This document shows positions 22,641 to 34,560 of a stretch of DNA of 64,000 nucleotides, one piece after another. The DNA is from Aquilaria yunnanensis (lineage: Eukaryota > Streptophyta > Magnoliopsida > Malvales > Thymelaeaceae): NCBI GenBank assembly GCA_039654915.1, contig CM077599.1:7008501-7072500 (forward strand). The letters are read 5' to 3'. The notes under the pieces were generated by a model. It searched no databases, was not told where the DNA came from, and saw only the letters and a program-made list of their open reading frames with translations. Each line of letters opens with the position of its first letter. The stretch's first letter is position 1. The position numbers were made by a program, and so were the translations under genes.

Positions 22641-25165
22641 TTCTGGGTATCTGTTACTTTTTGGTACATATGAGAGAATACCAAGGATTCAAACTCTAGG
22701 CAACGTTAATCTGGCAGGGCAGTGCGTGAAAGTGTCAACCCTTATAATCGGGGAGGAAATGCAGCTATTAGCTTTACTTGGATACTCTTTGGAAGTACCA
22801 AAGAGGCGAAAGGGATAAATTAAAGTTTATAGGGAGAATAATTTTCTCACAGTTTTTGTTTTTTGTGGGTAAATTCATCATTAACGTTTTTGTCATGGGC
22901 AGTTTTGCTATTGACTGAAATAGTAAGAACATTCCATTTAACCAAAAACATAAAAACTTTTGAGTTTCTTTTGAGTTTCCAAGTTCTGATGAGGATTTGA
23001 AGGTAATAAACTAAAGTTTTTGATTTGATACTCTAGTAAAAGTTATAGGGGAGAGTAAGAGGAATTGAACTGTTGAAATACCTTAAGAATTCAAAAAAAT
23101 TTCATGTTCATGGTTAAATTTTTTTTTTAGATCTCCAATTTAGTTCATTTGTTAAATTTGTCTATTTTAATAAAAAACTAACAGATGACGAATGATGCAA
23201 CATTAATAATATTTGAAAGATGGATAATGTAATAATTGATAGTTTAATCACGAATAAAAAACATTATTTTTCGTTGGCCACTCTTAGATTAATTTGGCAT
23301 AAGATGTAAGGTGACAAACTCTTTGAGTTTATCATCAACAAGTTCTACTACCCCAGTCACATGCAGAGAACCTCCTCATCGAATTCGATTTCCATTTCGA
23401 AATTAAATTATTTGTAACACGAAATGCCTATTAATTTCAACATCGAAATTCACAAGTTTCTGACCCACAATAGAATTAATATTTTGGATGAATTAAAATA
23501 AAAATAAATAAAGGTAATAACTACTTTTAGGTATAATAAGTGAGAACGATCATTCGGTTGGTTCAATTTAGAACCGATTTAAACACACTAATCTAATTGA
23601 TTTTTAGTTTTTACAAAATATATCCAAATTATTTGAATTGTGTAGCAAAACTGATCCAAACTATTCAAATTATATTTTAATTTATTTGTTTTTTTTTCTA
23701 AGACCTAGACACATAGTAAAAAATATATATATAAATATTCAAAATTTCACATATCATGCCTAAAATTAGAAAAAAGGATCAATAACGTATAGTCCAAAAT
23801 TAGTAGGAAATAACTTTATATGCACGGTTGATATGGATAATGGTAAAATTATTAATTACTATTTGGTCTTTCAGTTTATTCGGTTTCAAGTATATAATCC
23901 AATAACTTATCCGATAACTGAATAGAAATTTTAATTTTGATCTGAACTAAAAAAAAACTAAACCATTTCATCTAAATATAATCAATTTTTTTAGTTTTGT
24001 CTTAATAATGCTCACCCCTAATAATAAGGGGCTAATATGCCTTCATGCATAACCAATTTTTTTGTTTTTGGTATTTAAAAGCATCTTACAGGTGTACAAT
24101 AAAGGGATATACTATTATTACAACTCAGAAAAAGGAGCATGGCAGCTTTTTCAAGACCAGCATGACAATTAAATTAGCTTTGTTGCTGACATGATGTAGG
24201 GGATGATGAGGTTAAAGTTCAAACTCTAGATTTCCTCTATATTTACCCAACACCTAAACAATTATGCAAGGATCAAGGGATCATAACCGATCCTTACACA
24301 CAACTTTGGTAATGGACCAACTTTATATATATATATATATATATTGTTTTTTTCTCCTTAAAACCAACTCAGTTTTTTAATAACAGATGTATCTTAGGTG
24401 TGAATTTTGCACTTGGTTTCACAAAAAAAAAAAAAAAAAAATCACAACTAGAAAAATACATTGTAGATGACTTAATATTTTACTTTGTGTTTTTTTCTAG
24501 TATTTTAATAAAATTCACTATTATGCATCATTGTAACAGAGGTTTAAATAAGAAAGATCGATCAAATGAGTGCAGTTAATACCTCACACACGTTCCTAGA
24601 AACAAGCCACTAACATATGGTATTGAGCATACTTTGGATCAAAACACTTGAGCAATTAAGTCATAAGTGAAACCATAGTCACATGTGTTATCTAATTTGA
24701 TGAATCTTCCTAGTGGCCTGTGTAACTCTCCCCACCAAGTTATATTAGAGGTGATGGTTTAGTTGGGACGTAAGTGTGCTTGGAGGGTTATGGCACATTA
24801 GCATGTTGAGCATGGGAAAGCGAAAACAATGGTTGCCAACATAGGGTGTTAGATCATGTGCTGCTCCACCCATATGAATAGCAAATACAAAAGCTGGGTA
24901 ACTCTTACTTAGGGAAATTGACATAATAGAGTGCTTGCTTTTAGATGCATATGTTGTGGTTAAATTTGCCTTTGGTACGTTGAGACTGTCGCTTGATAGA
25001 TCTCTCCAATCCAAACATTTTTAACAATTATCAAAGATGTATAAAATTTTTCTTCCCTAAACTTTAGAGATTATAATTTTTAAGAGATGTTATGCACTCA
25101 AATTTTTATTAAAGAAAATTAAAAAAAAAACATGAAATTTTTTTTTACATCCAACACAGGCTAAG
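22641..25165. other. Intergenic AT-rich region, no gene recognised
   Basis: Holds an (AT)n microsatellite at 24324-24345 and a poly-A run at about 24422-24440. A minus-strand frame at 24745-25014 (89 codons) resembles nothing I know. No element with pairable ends was identified. Confidence 0.4.
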
Positions 25166-25167
25166 AT

Positions 25168-26560
25168 TTCCATTTTTGGCTTGGAACTGCCAAAGATCCC
25201 TTTAGCTCTCCTCCCACCAAAACCGTCAAAGAAGCCATCCTTTATGCCATCAAATTAGACTACCGCTTGGATACTGCCGTGCTTTACCAAATAGAAAAAG
25301 CCATTGGGGTAGAGGTGGACGTACATTGTCTAAAGTAGTATTCACGGACCCCATTTTTATTTAAAAAAAAAGTGAATAAAAAGTATGCAAAATTAAGTGT
25401 GGGCCTCACTTTAATTTTTTATTAGACCTCACAATTTCAAACAAAAATATTGGAAAAAAATAAAATATAAATACAATCACAGAAAGAAAATTTACAAACA
25501 AAAATTTGGATCACTCATTACAAACTTTAATTTTCTATTAGACCCCACTATTCCAAACAAAAATCTTGGGAAAAAAGAAAATATAAAATATAATCACAAA
25601 AAGGAAATTTATGGAACAAAAATTTGGATCACTCATTACAAACTTTTTATTGTTTTTTTTAACCCTTTTTTTTAATCTTAAAATCATGACTTAAAAACAG
25701 CAATAGCTCGTATAATTTACTTAATTGGTTTGGTTAGCCCTCAAACTACATGTCAATATATAGTTATTGAACTTTACAAATCAAGTTAAATTCAAAAATT
25801 TCAAACAAATATTGTTAATCTCTAACATAAGTGTTAATGTCATCATCAGAGAAATAGGTTGTTCTCTAATTGTTTTTAATGTGAAATTAAAACTTTGATA
25901 TGTTTGGATATTTTATTCTAAAAAATTGAAATTAGTATATTTATAGGCAATTTATCTTGAAAAGTAGGTGACTGTCCTTTAATATTTTGAAAAATTAACT
26001 AAATATCTAATTCTTTATCTCTAAAAGTAGTAGTAATATTTATTTTTTTAAACTTCATTTTTAAAGTTTTTAAGCAATCTAAAGATTTATTCATTTTAAA
26101 GTTAAATGCAAAGCATATATATTTATTGATTATATTTTAAAAAAAATAAAATTTAATAAATTACTTCAAATTAAAACTAAAAGTTACTCAAAATAAAGTA
26201 TTTATTTATATGTATACTATCAGAAATTAACTCAAAGAATTTTTATGCAGGTTGCTGCATTTTTCCCCTTTGATATTAAAAAATTTACAAGAGTATGATT
26301 ACAAGAGATATATGCTATGTTCTAGTTTAAGTTTTAACTTTTAATTTATGACTGATTGTAATTGATATTTTTGTATGGACTTTAATTTAAAATTATTCTA
26401 GATTCGCCATTACTTTTGGGAAGCCATATCTGATGCCCTGCAGTTCGGGTTGGTTAAATCATTGGATGGTCGAACTCTTCATTACCTCCAAACTTTGGTG
26501 GAGCAATGTTCGCTGCAATCGTGCCCTCCATTGATGCACTAAAGAAGCCACCAGAGTCAC
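25168..26560 (+). pseudogene. Broken aldo-keto reductase (AKR4-like) gene in two pieces
   Basis: At about 25172-25330 one frame reads GTAKDPFSSPPTKTVKEAI, then LYAIKLDYRLDTAVLYQ and EKAIGVEV. This matches the N-terminal part of plant AKR4 enzymes (GTA..P; A...AI..GYRH.DTA..Y.SE..LG). A missing G in GGCTTGGAACTGCC breaks the frame before it, and one residue is lost in the catalytic-Asp (DTA) segment. At about 26416-26560 EAISDALQFGLVKS and, after slips of frame, TSKLWWS-like wording and ALKKPPESL follow, matching the next exon of the family. The ~1.08 kb between them is AT-rich and includes the duplicated segment at 25411-25652; it may be the old intron enlarged by insertions. The rest of the gene is absent. 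Substrate cannot be inferred. Confidence 0.65.
25411..25652. repeat. Two tandem ~116-bp units
   Basis: The block ATTAGACC..AC...TTC.AAACAAAAAT, then ATATAA, CAATCACA or AATCACAA, AAATTT and TTGGATCACTCATTACAAAC is present twice, with ATTAGAC at 25421 and again at 25537. It lies between the two aldo-keto reductase pieces and is non-coding. Confidence 0.7.
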
Positions 26561-26606
26561 TATTAATACATTTTTTTTTAACAATACATCACAGAAATTA
26601 TATGAA

Positions 26607-27759
26607 TAAATTGTACGCACTATCTCCAATCTTTAATTATTATTTCAGTTTTAACCTTAACCTTTAGTGTATCTCTAATATCAATAATATGTTTCATTTT
26701 GGGCCATTTTTTGATGAAAATTATTATTTTAGATGAAAAATATCATGTCAGTCGTTTTGGATTATAGGGATATATACTACTTTTAATTCTTAAAAACATA
26801 TCTATTTGCCAAAAAAGGCTTGAAACTTTTCCTTCAGCAATCCGACCATTGTCTTTACGTCTGCCATACTATTTGCCTTCTTCGGCCACCACCGACTTGC
26901 CATTCCCAAGCCTCCCCATTCTCGGCCTCCTCGCATTGCGGGAAGCCTAATCGAGACACACTTGAATGACCGTGAAGGATCTAATGATGAATTGGCTGCC
27001 GAATTATAGGCCTTTGATGTCGAAGGCGGGTTTGAAGAAGAAACCGAATCATTACATTGCCGGGCTGGATGAAGAAGCTCAACCTAGAAATCAACAGCGT
27101 CCACACATCCAGCCACTCACCGTCGCTAATTGAAGCCCTCCGCTGTTTGGTACTTCAATTTGCCATCGCCCGTGGTTCTCTGTCATTAGCAACCGTCCGA
27201 ATGGTTCTGGCCACCATCGAATTGAGCTTGCTCCATTTATTGGGGTTGGCTAGTTTCTCCAAACAAAATTTGAGGAATCAACTAACTGGGGTTGTATTTT
27301 AAGTACAAATCGTGTACGAACGACGATGAATCGCGATGAATTGTGTACAAATTACGATGAATCGCAACGGAATCGCAAGCGGAGGAGAGGAATCACAACG
27401 GAATCGAATGGAATTAGAGGCGGGAATGTGGCAGAGGAAGTGAGGATGGGTAAGGAAGGTGGACAAAGGAAAGAATAGGCCAGAAAGGGAGGCTGAGATG
27501 AGGAGAGAAGTTTTTTTATTAGATTTCAAAGTTTTAAGGATTATTTGTTAAACGGAAAGTTTTCAAGGGTTAAAGTTAGGATTTTCCCCTATAATATTAT
27601 GCTGATGTGACTTTTTTTTATTTGAGTTAACGACTTCTATAATAAAAAAGATCCAAATTCAAACATTTTAACTATGTTAGGGAGACACTATAAATAAATT
27701 TGATATTGGGGTTAGAACAGAAATATAATTAAAAGATTGAGGTTAATCCCTGCAATTTA
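26607..27759. mobile_element. MULE-like inverted-repeat element with GC-rich core
   Basis: The left end (TAAATTGTACGCAC..TCTCCAATCTTTAATTAT) pairs with the right end read in reverse (GTAAATTGCAGGGAT, then CTCAATCTTTTAATTAT, TTCTGTTCTAACC). Pairing extends roughly 60-100 bases. The core at about 26840-27300 is much richer in GC than its surroundings and could be a captured gene fragment, but I do not recognise a protein in any frame. Minus-strand text at 27299-27529 is repetitive (ATCGCAACGGAATCG). No target duplication was resolved. Confidence 0.45.
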
Positions 27760-28237
27760 CCTGAATTTATATTCATTAGAAGCTCTAATAAGATGCTAGG
27801 AAGTTAAGAAGTACAAAGCCACCAAACCACAATTGTTTTGGCAACCGCCTACTCAAGTCACCTGTTACACACTTGTTGCATATTTTCTACTTATCAGGGA
27901 GGCTAGTCTCTAATTGTTAACACCGGATTAGACACTCATTCGTACCTGAAAATTTCTCTCAACATACCTCTCCTAATAATCCACAAATGAGAAAGGGCTT
28001 ATATTGAGAACTTCATCTCTGCAGTTTAGGTCCCCTGCTCTTGTAGACTTGATCATTGCAGGTCACTATTAATACTTATAAGACTGTATATGTGCAAGCA
28101 TGCGTGTGCACATTGTTAAGTCCTAATTTGCGGGAAGTCAGTTCGGGAGATGGGATAGGTGCTAGGTCAATGGCTTGGGGTCGGCTCGTTGAGCTATTGC
28201 AAAGAGGGAGAGTAATCGGGAGCAACAAATGTGGTGC
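27760..28237. repeat. Older GC-rich repeat, left half (split by hAT)
   Basis: From about 28080 the sequence becomes GC-rich, and it continues in the same texture after the hAT element (31820-32025). Removing the hAT and one copy of its target duplication makes the two parts contiguous. The wording (GGCTCGTTGAGC; then GGACGTACAGCC, CCTCGTCCTCGGACGG) looks like part of an LTR, but no second LTR is present, so this is a guess. 27760-28080 is unremarkable. Confidence 0.35.
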
Positions 28238-28245
28238 CCCCGGCC

Positions 28246-31200
28246 TAGTGATGCACAAACAGGCTGCCCGGACCGGACCGGCCGGTCCTGGGCCTAAGTA
28301 ATTTGGGCCCGGGCACAGCCCGTGTTTACACGGGCCGGTCCCGTGCCGGTCCTGACCCGGTCCCGTGCCGGTCCTGGGCCGAACCCGAGTTGGCTCGTAA
28401 AATTTTAATTTTTAAATTTTTAATTTTAATTTTTAAAATTTTAATTTTAAGTTTTAGTTTTTATTTTTAATTTTTAGTCTCCACTTTTTAGTCTTCACTT
28501 TTAAATAAATTAATAAAAACAAGAGTCTGAGAGTTTTTATCTAAGTGATATTTTATAATATAGTTTATCTTAAATTCCACTTCATCTTCAATTCTACTAG
28601 ATTTTTAAATTAATCAAACGTTAAAGGTAAGAAATTGACCAAAAAATTTGGAAACTTTGATATATTTGATTTTGAGTTAAACCATTTATTGTTATTTCTT
28701 TATGTTAAATAAACAAACCATGATTACCAAGATTTTACTTTACAAGACAATAAATAAAATAATGACAAAAAAACTAGGTAAATATTTATTCTAAGGTTAT
28801 CTTTATATTTTGTATAATTACTTGTTTTAAGAGCAAAACACCACCACCGGTGTGAACTTTTATTAATATTAAAGCCAAACGGCACTTACATACCATGGAA
28901 CGGGCTTTACATTACTCAATAGCGAAACGTTCCATAAAATTAAATGCAAAATAAAAAGTACGATCTGTGCTACACAGCAAAATCAGATCAAATACAAAGT
29001 AAGTAAATAATGAGCAAGTAGTGGATTTAAGCATCTACCTCATCGGGGTTTTCTTCGTCAGAACTCTTGTGGTCTTGTAATCTGCAAGCTGCAAGACCCC
29101 AATCACGGTTGCATATACAAACTTCAACTGAATCTGGTGATAGTCTTGCGCGTCTCTCTGAAATGACACGCTTTCCAGCGCTGAAAGCGGACTCCGATGC
29201 AACGGTTGAGACGGGAACAGCTAGAACTTCTTTGGCAATGATGGAGAGTATTGGAAATTTGTTACTTCTTACTTTCCACCAGTCTAGAATGTCGGTTTCA
29301 CCATTCTCCCAAACAAGGTTAAGGTATGCGTCCACTTCGGTAAGACCGGATGCGGCAGCACGGGGCCGTTTGAGTAGTTGTTCAGCCGGATTGAATGATA
29401 ATGAGACCGATGAAGACGCGATGGTAGATGAAGTAGTGTTTGCAACCTTATCCTTATACCGACTGGCATATATCTTAAATAACTCTCGCAAGTGCTCATC
29501 AATAGAGGCAATTATAGCATGAACAGAAATATGTGTCATTTCTAAGAAACTATAATAACCCTCAAGTAGCTGTTGCATACCTGTGATTCTTACGGTCGGG
29601 TCTAGTGTAGCTGCAACTAAGTAGATTGGGGGTATAGTACTGAAATATGAAATCCATTTATCTTTCATGGCCTTAATTGTGTCTTTTAAGAACTCGTCAT
29701 CTTTGTATTGGTTCAAAACCCATGCAATGTTGACTATATGCATTAAAAGTTTGTGCGATGTGGGATAGTATACACTGGAGCAAAAAACAGTGGCATCATA
29801 AAAATATCGCAGCACAGCAGCCAATTTTGACAGTTTATCCTACATCTCTTGTTTCAAAATTGTGTTCTTTTCTCTGACATTTATAAAACATGTCATGTAT
29901 GCAGCAAATGGCATGGCATCTATCAACATCTCATAAGTGGAGTTCCATCGGGTAGGGCAATCAAGTTTAAAACGTTTCCAACTAAATTCGAGGCCATTTT
30001 CCAGACAATATTGCTTAAATTCTTTAGAAACTTTCGGCCTTGACTTTAAATAGTGGAGTGCCCACCTAATTGGAGTAATTTCATTACTCAAAACTTGAAG
30101 ACCTTTTTGGACAGCTAAGTTTAAAATATGACATATACACCTAATATGAAAAAATGCGGCATCACGGACAGGTTCTAGTAATTCCTTCAATGTCTCAGCC
30201 GCGACATTGTTGTTTGATGCATTATCAAATGTTATGCTAAAAACCTTGTCATGACAAAAATATTCTTTAAAACATTCTGAAATTACATTGAATATGTTCC
30301 AACCAGTATGATCGACCTCCATCCACTTAAATGCAATGATCTGTTTTTGAATAACCCAACTATCATCAATCCAATGTGCAATTATACAATAATAATCTTG
30401 TCCTAGTGGTGAAGTCTACATGTCACTAGTAAATGAGATAGAGTGATCTAAAGCAGAGAAGTATGCTTGTAAGTTTGATTTACCAGCTTCATAACTTTTA
30501 AATGCCTCCCTTCTAGCGGTGGTCCTAGATGTTTTTTTAAAAGCAGGGTTTAAGTGTGTTGTAATCCATTTTTCCATGTGTCTATCTTCCGATTGTGTAA
30601 ATGGTTTTTCAGTTAACATCATCCATTCTATCATGTCTTCTCTACAATCTTTTTGATTAAAATTAAAAATACCTGATCCGCCGGCAGTGCTTGCAAGCTG
30701 TGTCTGACCGCCTGAACTCGTAGCTGCATCTCGACATAAAGTCGAATGCTTTGATTCCATGTGACGTCTCAGTGTTCCTGTGCCAGCGTTCTTCTTATGC
30801 GAGAGCTTTTGCTTGCAGTGTTTGCACTGTGCGAACCTCGCATTGTTTCCATGACTATCATTCTCAAAAACTTGGTCAAAATGCTCCCAAACCCATGCGG
30901 TGCGCCTCGCCGTCTTACCTTCTGCCGGAAGTTCGGCTTGATGGCTTGTCGGGGTTTGTTCAGAACCATCTCCTCCACCAACATTTCCTGCTGCCGTTGG
31001 CTCCACCTCCTCAACGTCGTCATCAGAAAGTTGATCATCGAGGCCCAAGTCGTATTGACTCATATCGAATTGCTCGTCATCGTCAGTTTGTTGGATATGA
31101 GTCCCACGGGTCGCCGGTCGAGAAAGGCCATGAAAAAATGACCTCAAACCGGTGCGGGATGAAGAGCTTGAGGCATTTCCCTTTCCTCTTGATGCCATTT

Positions 31201-31811
31201 GTGTGAGGCAAAATTGAGCAAAACACAAGCTTTGAAAGTAATTGAGAATTGAGTGAGAATGCAGAAAATAATATTAACTGCTTGAAAGAAATGAGAGAAT
31301 ATATGAGTAGAGAAGGAGAGATTGCTAAGATTGGTGTGAAGAAATGGTGCAAATGGCCTCCCTATTTATAGGGGAAGGCCTTATTTTTTTTGGCCTAAAA
31401 TACCCTTAGAAAATAATTGTTGGAGGGGGCAAAAATGTAAATTCTGGGGTCCAGAAACGCTGCCAACCGTTAAAAGGACCTAAGTTGTCATTTGCCCTTT
31501 TTTTTTGAAAATTCTGGCCGTTGGACTGCATCCTGCCGTTGCGCCGCACCGGTCCCGAGGCAGTCCCTGGCCGGTCCCGTGCCGTCCGCCGTGCCGGTCC
31601 CGTGCCGCCGTGCCGAGCCGAGCCCAATCCCTCCCTGGGCCGTGTCGAGCCCACCTCCCTCCCTCCCCTCCTCCAGGCCCATATACGGCCCACATGGCGC
31701 TGGTCTTAACGCGGGCCTGGGCCGTGCCGGTCTTGGCCGTGCCTGGGCCGTGCTCCAAGCGAGCCGGTCCCGAGCTGGGCCATGTCAGGACCGGCCCACT
31801 GAACACCTCTA
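28246..31811 (-). mobile_element. Complete hAT transposon, 3.57 kb
   Basis: Imperfect terminal repeats start TAGTGATGCACA at the left and TAGAGGTGTTCA (reverse complement) at the right. An exact 8-bp target duplication CCCCGGCC flanks it at 28238-28245 and 31812-31819. Both subterminal regions (28260-28395 and 31540-31800) are packed with CCGGTCCCGTGCC-type words in both orientations. In hAT elements such repeats are transposase-binding sites (family knowledge). A transposase frame with BED zinc finger and C-terminal dimerisation domain occupies 29027-31198 on the minus strand. It carries two stop codons, so this copy is probably not autonomous. The exact duplication suggests a fairly recent insertion into the older GC-rich repeat. 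Confidence 0.93.
29027..31198 (-). pseudogene. hAT (Ac/RICESLEEPER-type) transposase with two nonsense codons
   Basis: One continuous minus-strand frame of 723 codons is interrupted only by TAG at codon 261 (30416-30418) and codon 453 (29840-29842). Residues 1-100 are Ser- and acid-rich. A BED zinc finger spans about 101-152 (AWVWEHF, C125-x2-C128, H146-x4-H151). The hAT catalytic core is visible: TSD just before the first stop, then FSITFDNASNNN, then CICHILNLAVQKGL. The hATC dimerisation domain lies at about 624-703 (DILDWWKVRSNKFPILS, STVASESAFSAGKRVISERR). The ATG at 31198 is chosen because family members start MASRG; an ATG ten codons upstream is in frame. Both stops sit where relatives usually have tryptophan (TSDxW; EMW), as expected for TGG to TAG changes. 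No frameshift is present. Confidence 0.9.
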
Positions 31812-33009
31812 CCCCGGCCTATTGGGACTAGAAGTGTATTTATAACCCTTGTAGGACGTACAGCCTCCCCTGGATTATAGGGAGTGCGCCACACGTCAGG
31901 CTTTGGACTTCTTGCTGCCGACCTTCCCTCGTGTTCTCGGAAGTAGGTCAATGAAGGCGGGCGGGAGAACGGTTTGAGATCGGCCTCGTCCTCGGACGGT
32001 CAGCCTAGGCTCGGGCCCATCTCCAACACACATGAAATATTCATAACCAATTGTATGAGCATTAATTCATATACGATTTATGTACTGTAAGTCTGTAACC
32101 AATACCAAATTAGTTAAAATAGAATAATAAATACCTAACTAAATACGTTTGAGATCAATTATGCAAGAACCTGAGATTGGAGTGAGCAATTTCTCAATCA
32201 AGAAGCTTGAAACCCTTCTGGGCCTCTGGCCACTGCCAAGATATCTGAAAGAGACCACAATTTTGATTATTTTTCGAATATTTGATGGGCTCTGTCATCA
32301 AATTTTAAGCCTTTTAGCCATCTTAAGTGGACTTGTGCCCACTTTTTTTTTAACAAATACTACACCCATCTACATACTTAATTTGGCCCAAATGCCTTTC
32401 GGTTAGGCCCAATATTTGCACATCCCCAAATGTTTGCCCAGGGGAAAAGCACGAAAAAAGTTTAAGCAACTTGTTAACCATTTAGCATTATCATTCAGTG
32501 CAAAAAAATTGCCGGCAGAATTTACCTGGCAACATTTAGCATGGAATTGAATTCTTTGCGAGTAATCTAGGGTTAAAGTGAAGGGAAAGGATTGGTTCAA
32601 AAGGAAGGGCCAAGACTAATAATTCCATGCTAAATGTAAACATGTCTCAATAAGAGAATTAATTATGAATGGCGTCAACCTTACTTGCATGTTTAGTGCT
32701 GAGATTTGATGTAAACTTGGAGATAGAGATGAATCCACTGTGGCAGCAACAGAAGATGAGGGAGTTCTGTAGGAAAAGGGGATAGGGATCACTGCTTACC
32801 TCCTCATTGGGAGCAAAAGGAGCAGTGTGGGGGACTAACAAGCAAGTCTTGAAAGATATTGTTCAATCTAAAGGAAAATCTATTGCAATGCCCAGGTAAG
32901 CAATTAATTTTCAATACATATATTCAATCAACCTGAATCTCGAGTTTAATTTCTATACGTATGCATTTTGGTTCATGCATGTTGGCTAGAATATTGGCTG
33001 TTGGATACA
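31812..33009. other. Right half of the split GC-rich repeat, then spacer
   Basis: 31820 to about 32025 continues the GC-rich repeat interrupted by the hAT element. From 32030 to 33009 the sequence is ordinary AT-rich DNA with no recognisable gene; small frames at 32149-32406 and 32659-32841 have no supported identity. Confidence 0.4.
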
Positions 33010-33657
33010 TAGTGTTAAATACTGCAGTATACTGTTTATCACGGTTATATTGTAAGTGGTACAAATATTTTCATATTTTATTATTTTATCGTGTAGTATA
33101 TTGCAGTGTTTCTTGGTATACCACATACCGCTAACTTTTTATATGCATTTTGTCAAAAAACCACAATATACTGCAAATACCACGTGGTATGTACTGCAGT
33201 ATTTTCTTTTTTGAAACTATTTTTTTTTCATTTTACATAGAAAATATCATAAATATATAAAACATTAAAATATAAATAATACAAATATCATAAAATAAAC
33301 ATTTTATTTTATTTTTTTGGTTATTTTTCTTAATTAATATAAAAATTTAATAGATGACAGCAGCTTGAAAGTCCCTATGATGTTGAACAATATCCCCCAC
33401 TTGAATTTCTGGTGAATACTACTCCAATTGAATATCTTCTATCATATATATTTTATTTATATTTGATAAATTATGGTGAGAAAAATTTGAATACATATAA
33501 AATGTGAAAAATAATTATTAAACAAATTATACCATCTTAAAATAATATTATAACATTTTTTTTTAAAAACGGTAATGGTATGCAGTACAGAATATCATGC
33601 GGTATATCTTAAAAATTCAGGTTACGCTATACCTAATAGTAAAAATATTTAACACTT
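33010..33657. repeat. hAT-like inverted-repeat element rich in TGCAGTAT palindromes
   Basis: The ends share an exact 11-bp inverted repeat AGTGTTAAATA (33011-33021 and 33646-33656). Inside each end are words made of short palindromes: ACTGCAGTATAC, GTATATTGCAGTG, CCACGTGGTATGTACTGCAGTA at the left; GGTATGCAGTACAG and TGCGGTATA at the right. Flanks TGGATACA and TGGCTAGA agree at 6 of 8 positions, compatible with a worn hAT duplication. No coding capacity. Confidence 0.5.
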
Positions 33658-34019
33658 TGGCTAGATATATGTCCAGGCTCAACTTGTTATTTATCCTAAT
33701 TGCAAGGAAGTTGAGGGATTTGGACATTCCCTTAAAAAAAGAAAAGAAAATTGGAATTGTTTCAATTTTAATTTTGGTGTTTCTAATTTGTTTTGGTTTT
33801 TTTACGCCAAATAAGCGTTTTCTTTTTAATGTAAATACTCATGAGAAATTCTATCACTATAAAAAAAAATGACATTTACCAATGAAAGATGTATAGGCAG
33901 CGTTCCAACAGATTAAATTGACCCGTTTGTATATATGTATCTCTTACCCATGAATTTTACTGAGGCGTTGGTAGAGACTAGATGAGAACAAGAAAACAAA
34001 AGGGAAGGAAAAATTGTTT

Positions 34020-34560
34020 GCGAAGAGTCGAGAAATAGTTTGCGACAACCCAGCCCTCACTATCCCAATTCCCAGGCACCATCGACCAGCCCTTGGCGTC
34101 GTCGCCACCAATCACCCTTTGACGTCGCCGCCGCCACCGCCGACTACCATTCTTTTCCCAGCCGCCGCGTTATAATTGCTGCTGCCCTGTTCTCTGATCT
34201 GTCCCCACGCTAATTCCCATAGCCTTCTGATCGCATCTCTTTTTTTTTTTTTCTTGCGAAATTTATTTGTTTGATGCTTCTACGAATTTCTGAATTCGAA
34301 AATTTCTCGTCTGCTTTCACTCCTGTGATTGGAGTTATTACGGATTCTAGAGCTGAGAATTAGGGATTGGAGGCTGATTGTTGAAGAGATTGATCGATAT
34401 TCAAACGGTCGATCATGTTGTCGAATCAGTTGTAGAATGGATTGGAGACTGCGAAGTTCCTTGACCACGAGGTTATTGAGAATGGATGAATCTTGTGCGT
34501 CCGGCTTATGTTTGAGGCAGGACTAATTTTGAAAGCAAGTTAAGCCGAGGTAAGTAGTAG
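34020..34560 (+). other. Gene-like GC-rich segment, identity unknown
   Basis: A pyrimidine- and GCC-rich stretch (34040-34200, with CGTCGCCGCCGCCACCGCC) passes into a T-rich run and then mixed sequence that ends with a strong donor-like GAG|GTAAGT at about 34549. The layout is that of a 5' leader exon, or of the start of a captured gene or retroelement. No frame is long or recognisable. 33658-34019 holds nothing I can name. Confidence 0.3.

Noticed and set aside
29067..29522. 151-codon plus-strand frame
   Set aside because: Antisense shadow of the hAT transposase C-terminal domain.
31406..31951. Several frames on both strands of up to 117 codons, rich in Pro, Arg and Gly
   Set aside because: They lie in the GC-rich subterminal repeats of the hAT element and only reflect CCGGTCCCGTGCC-type words.
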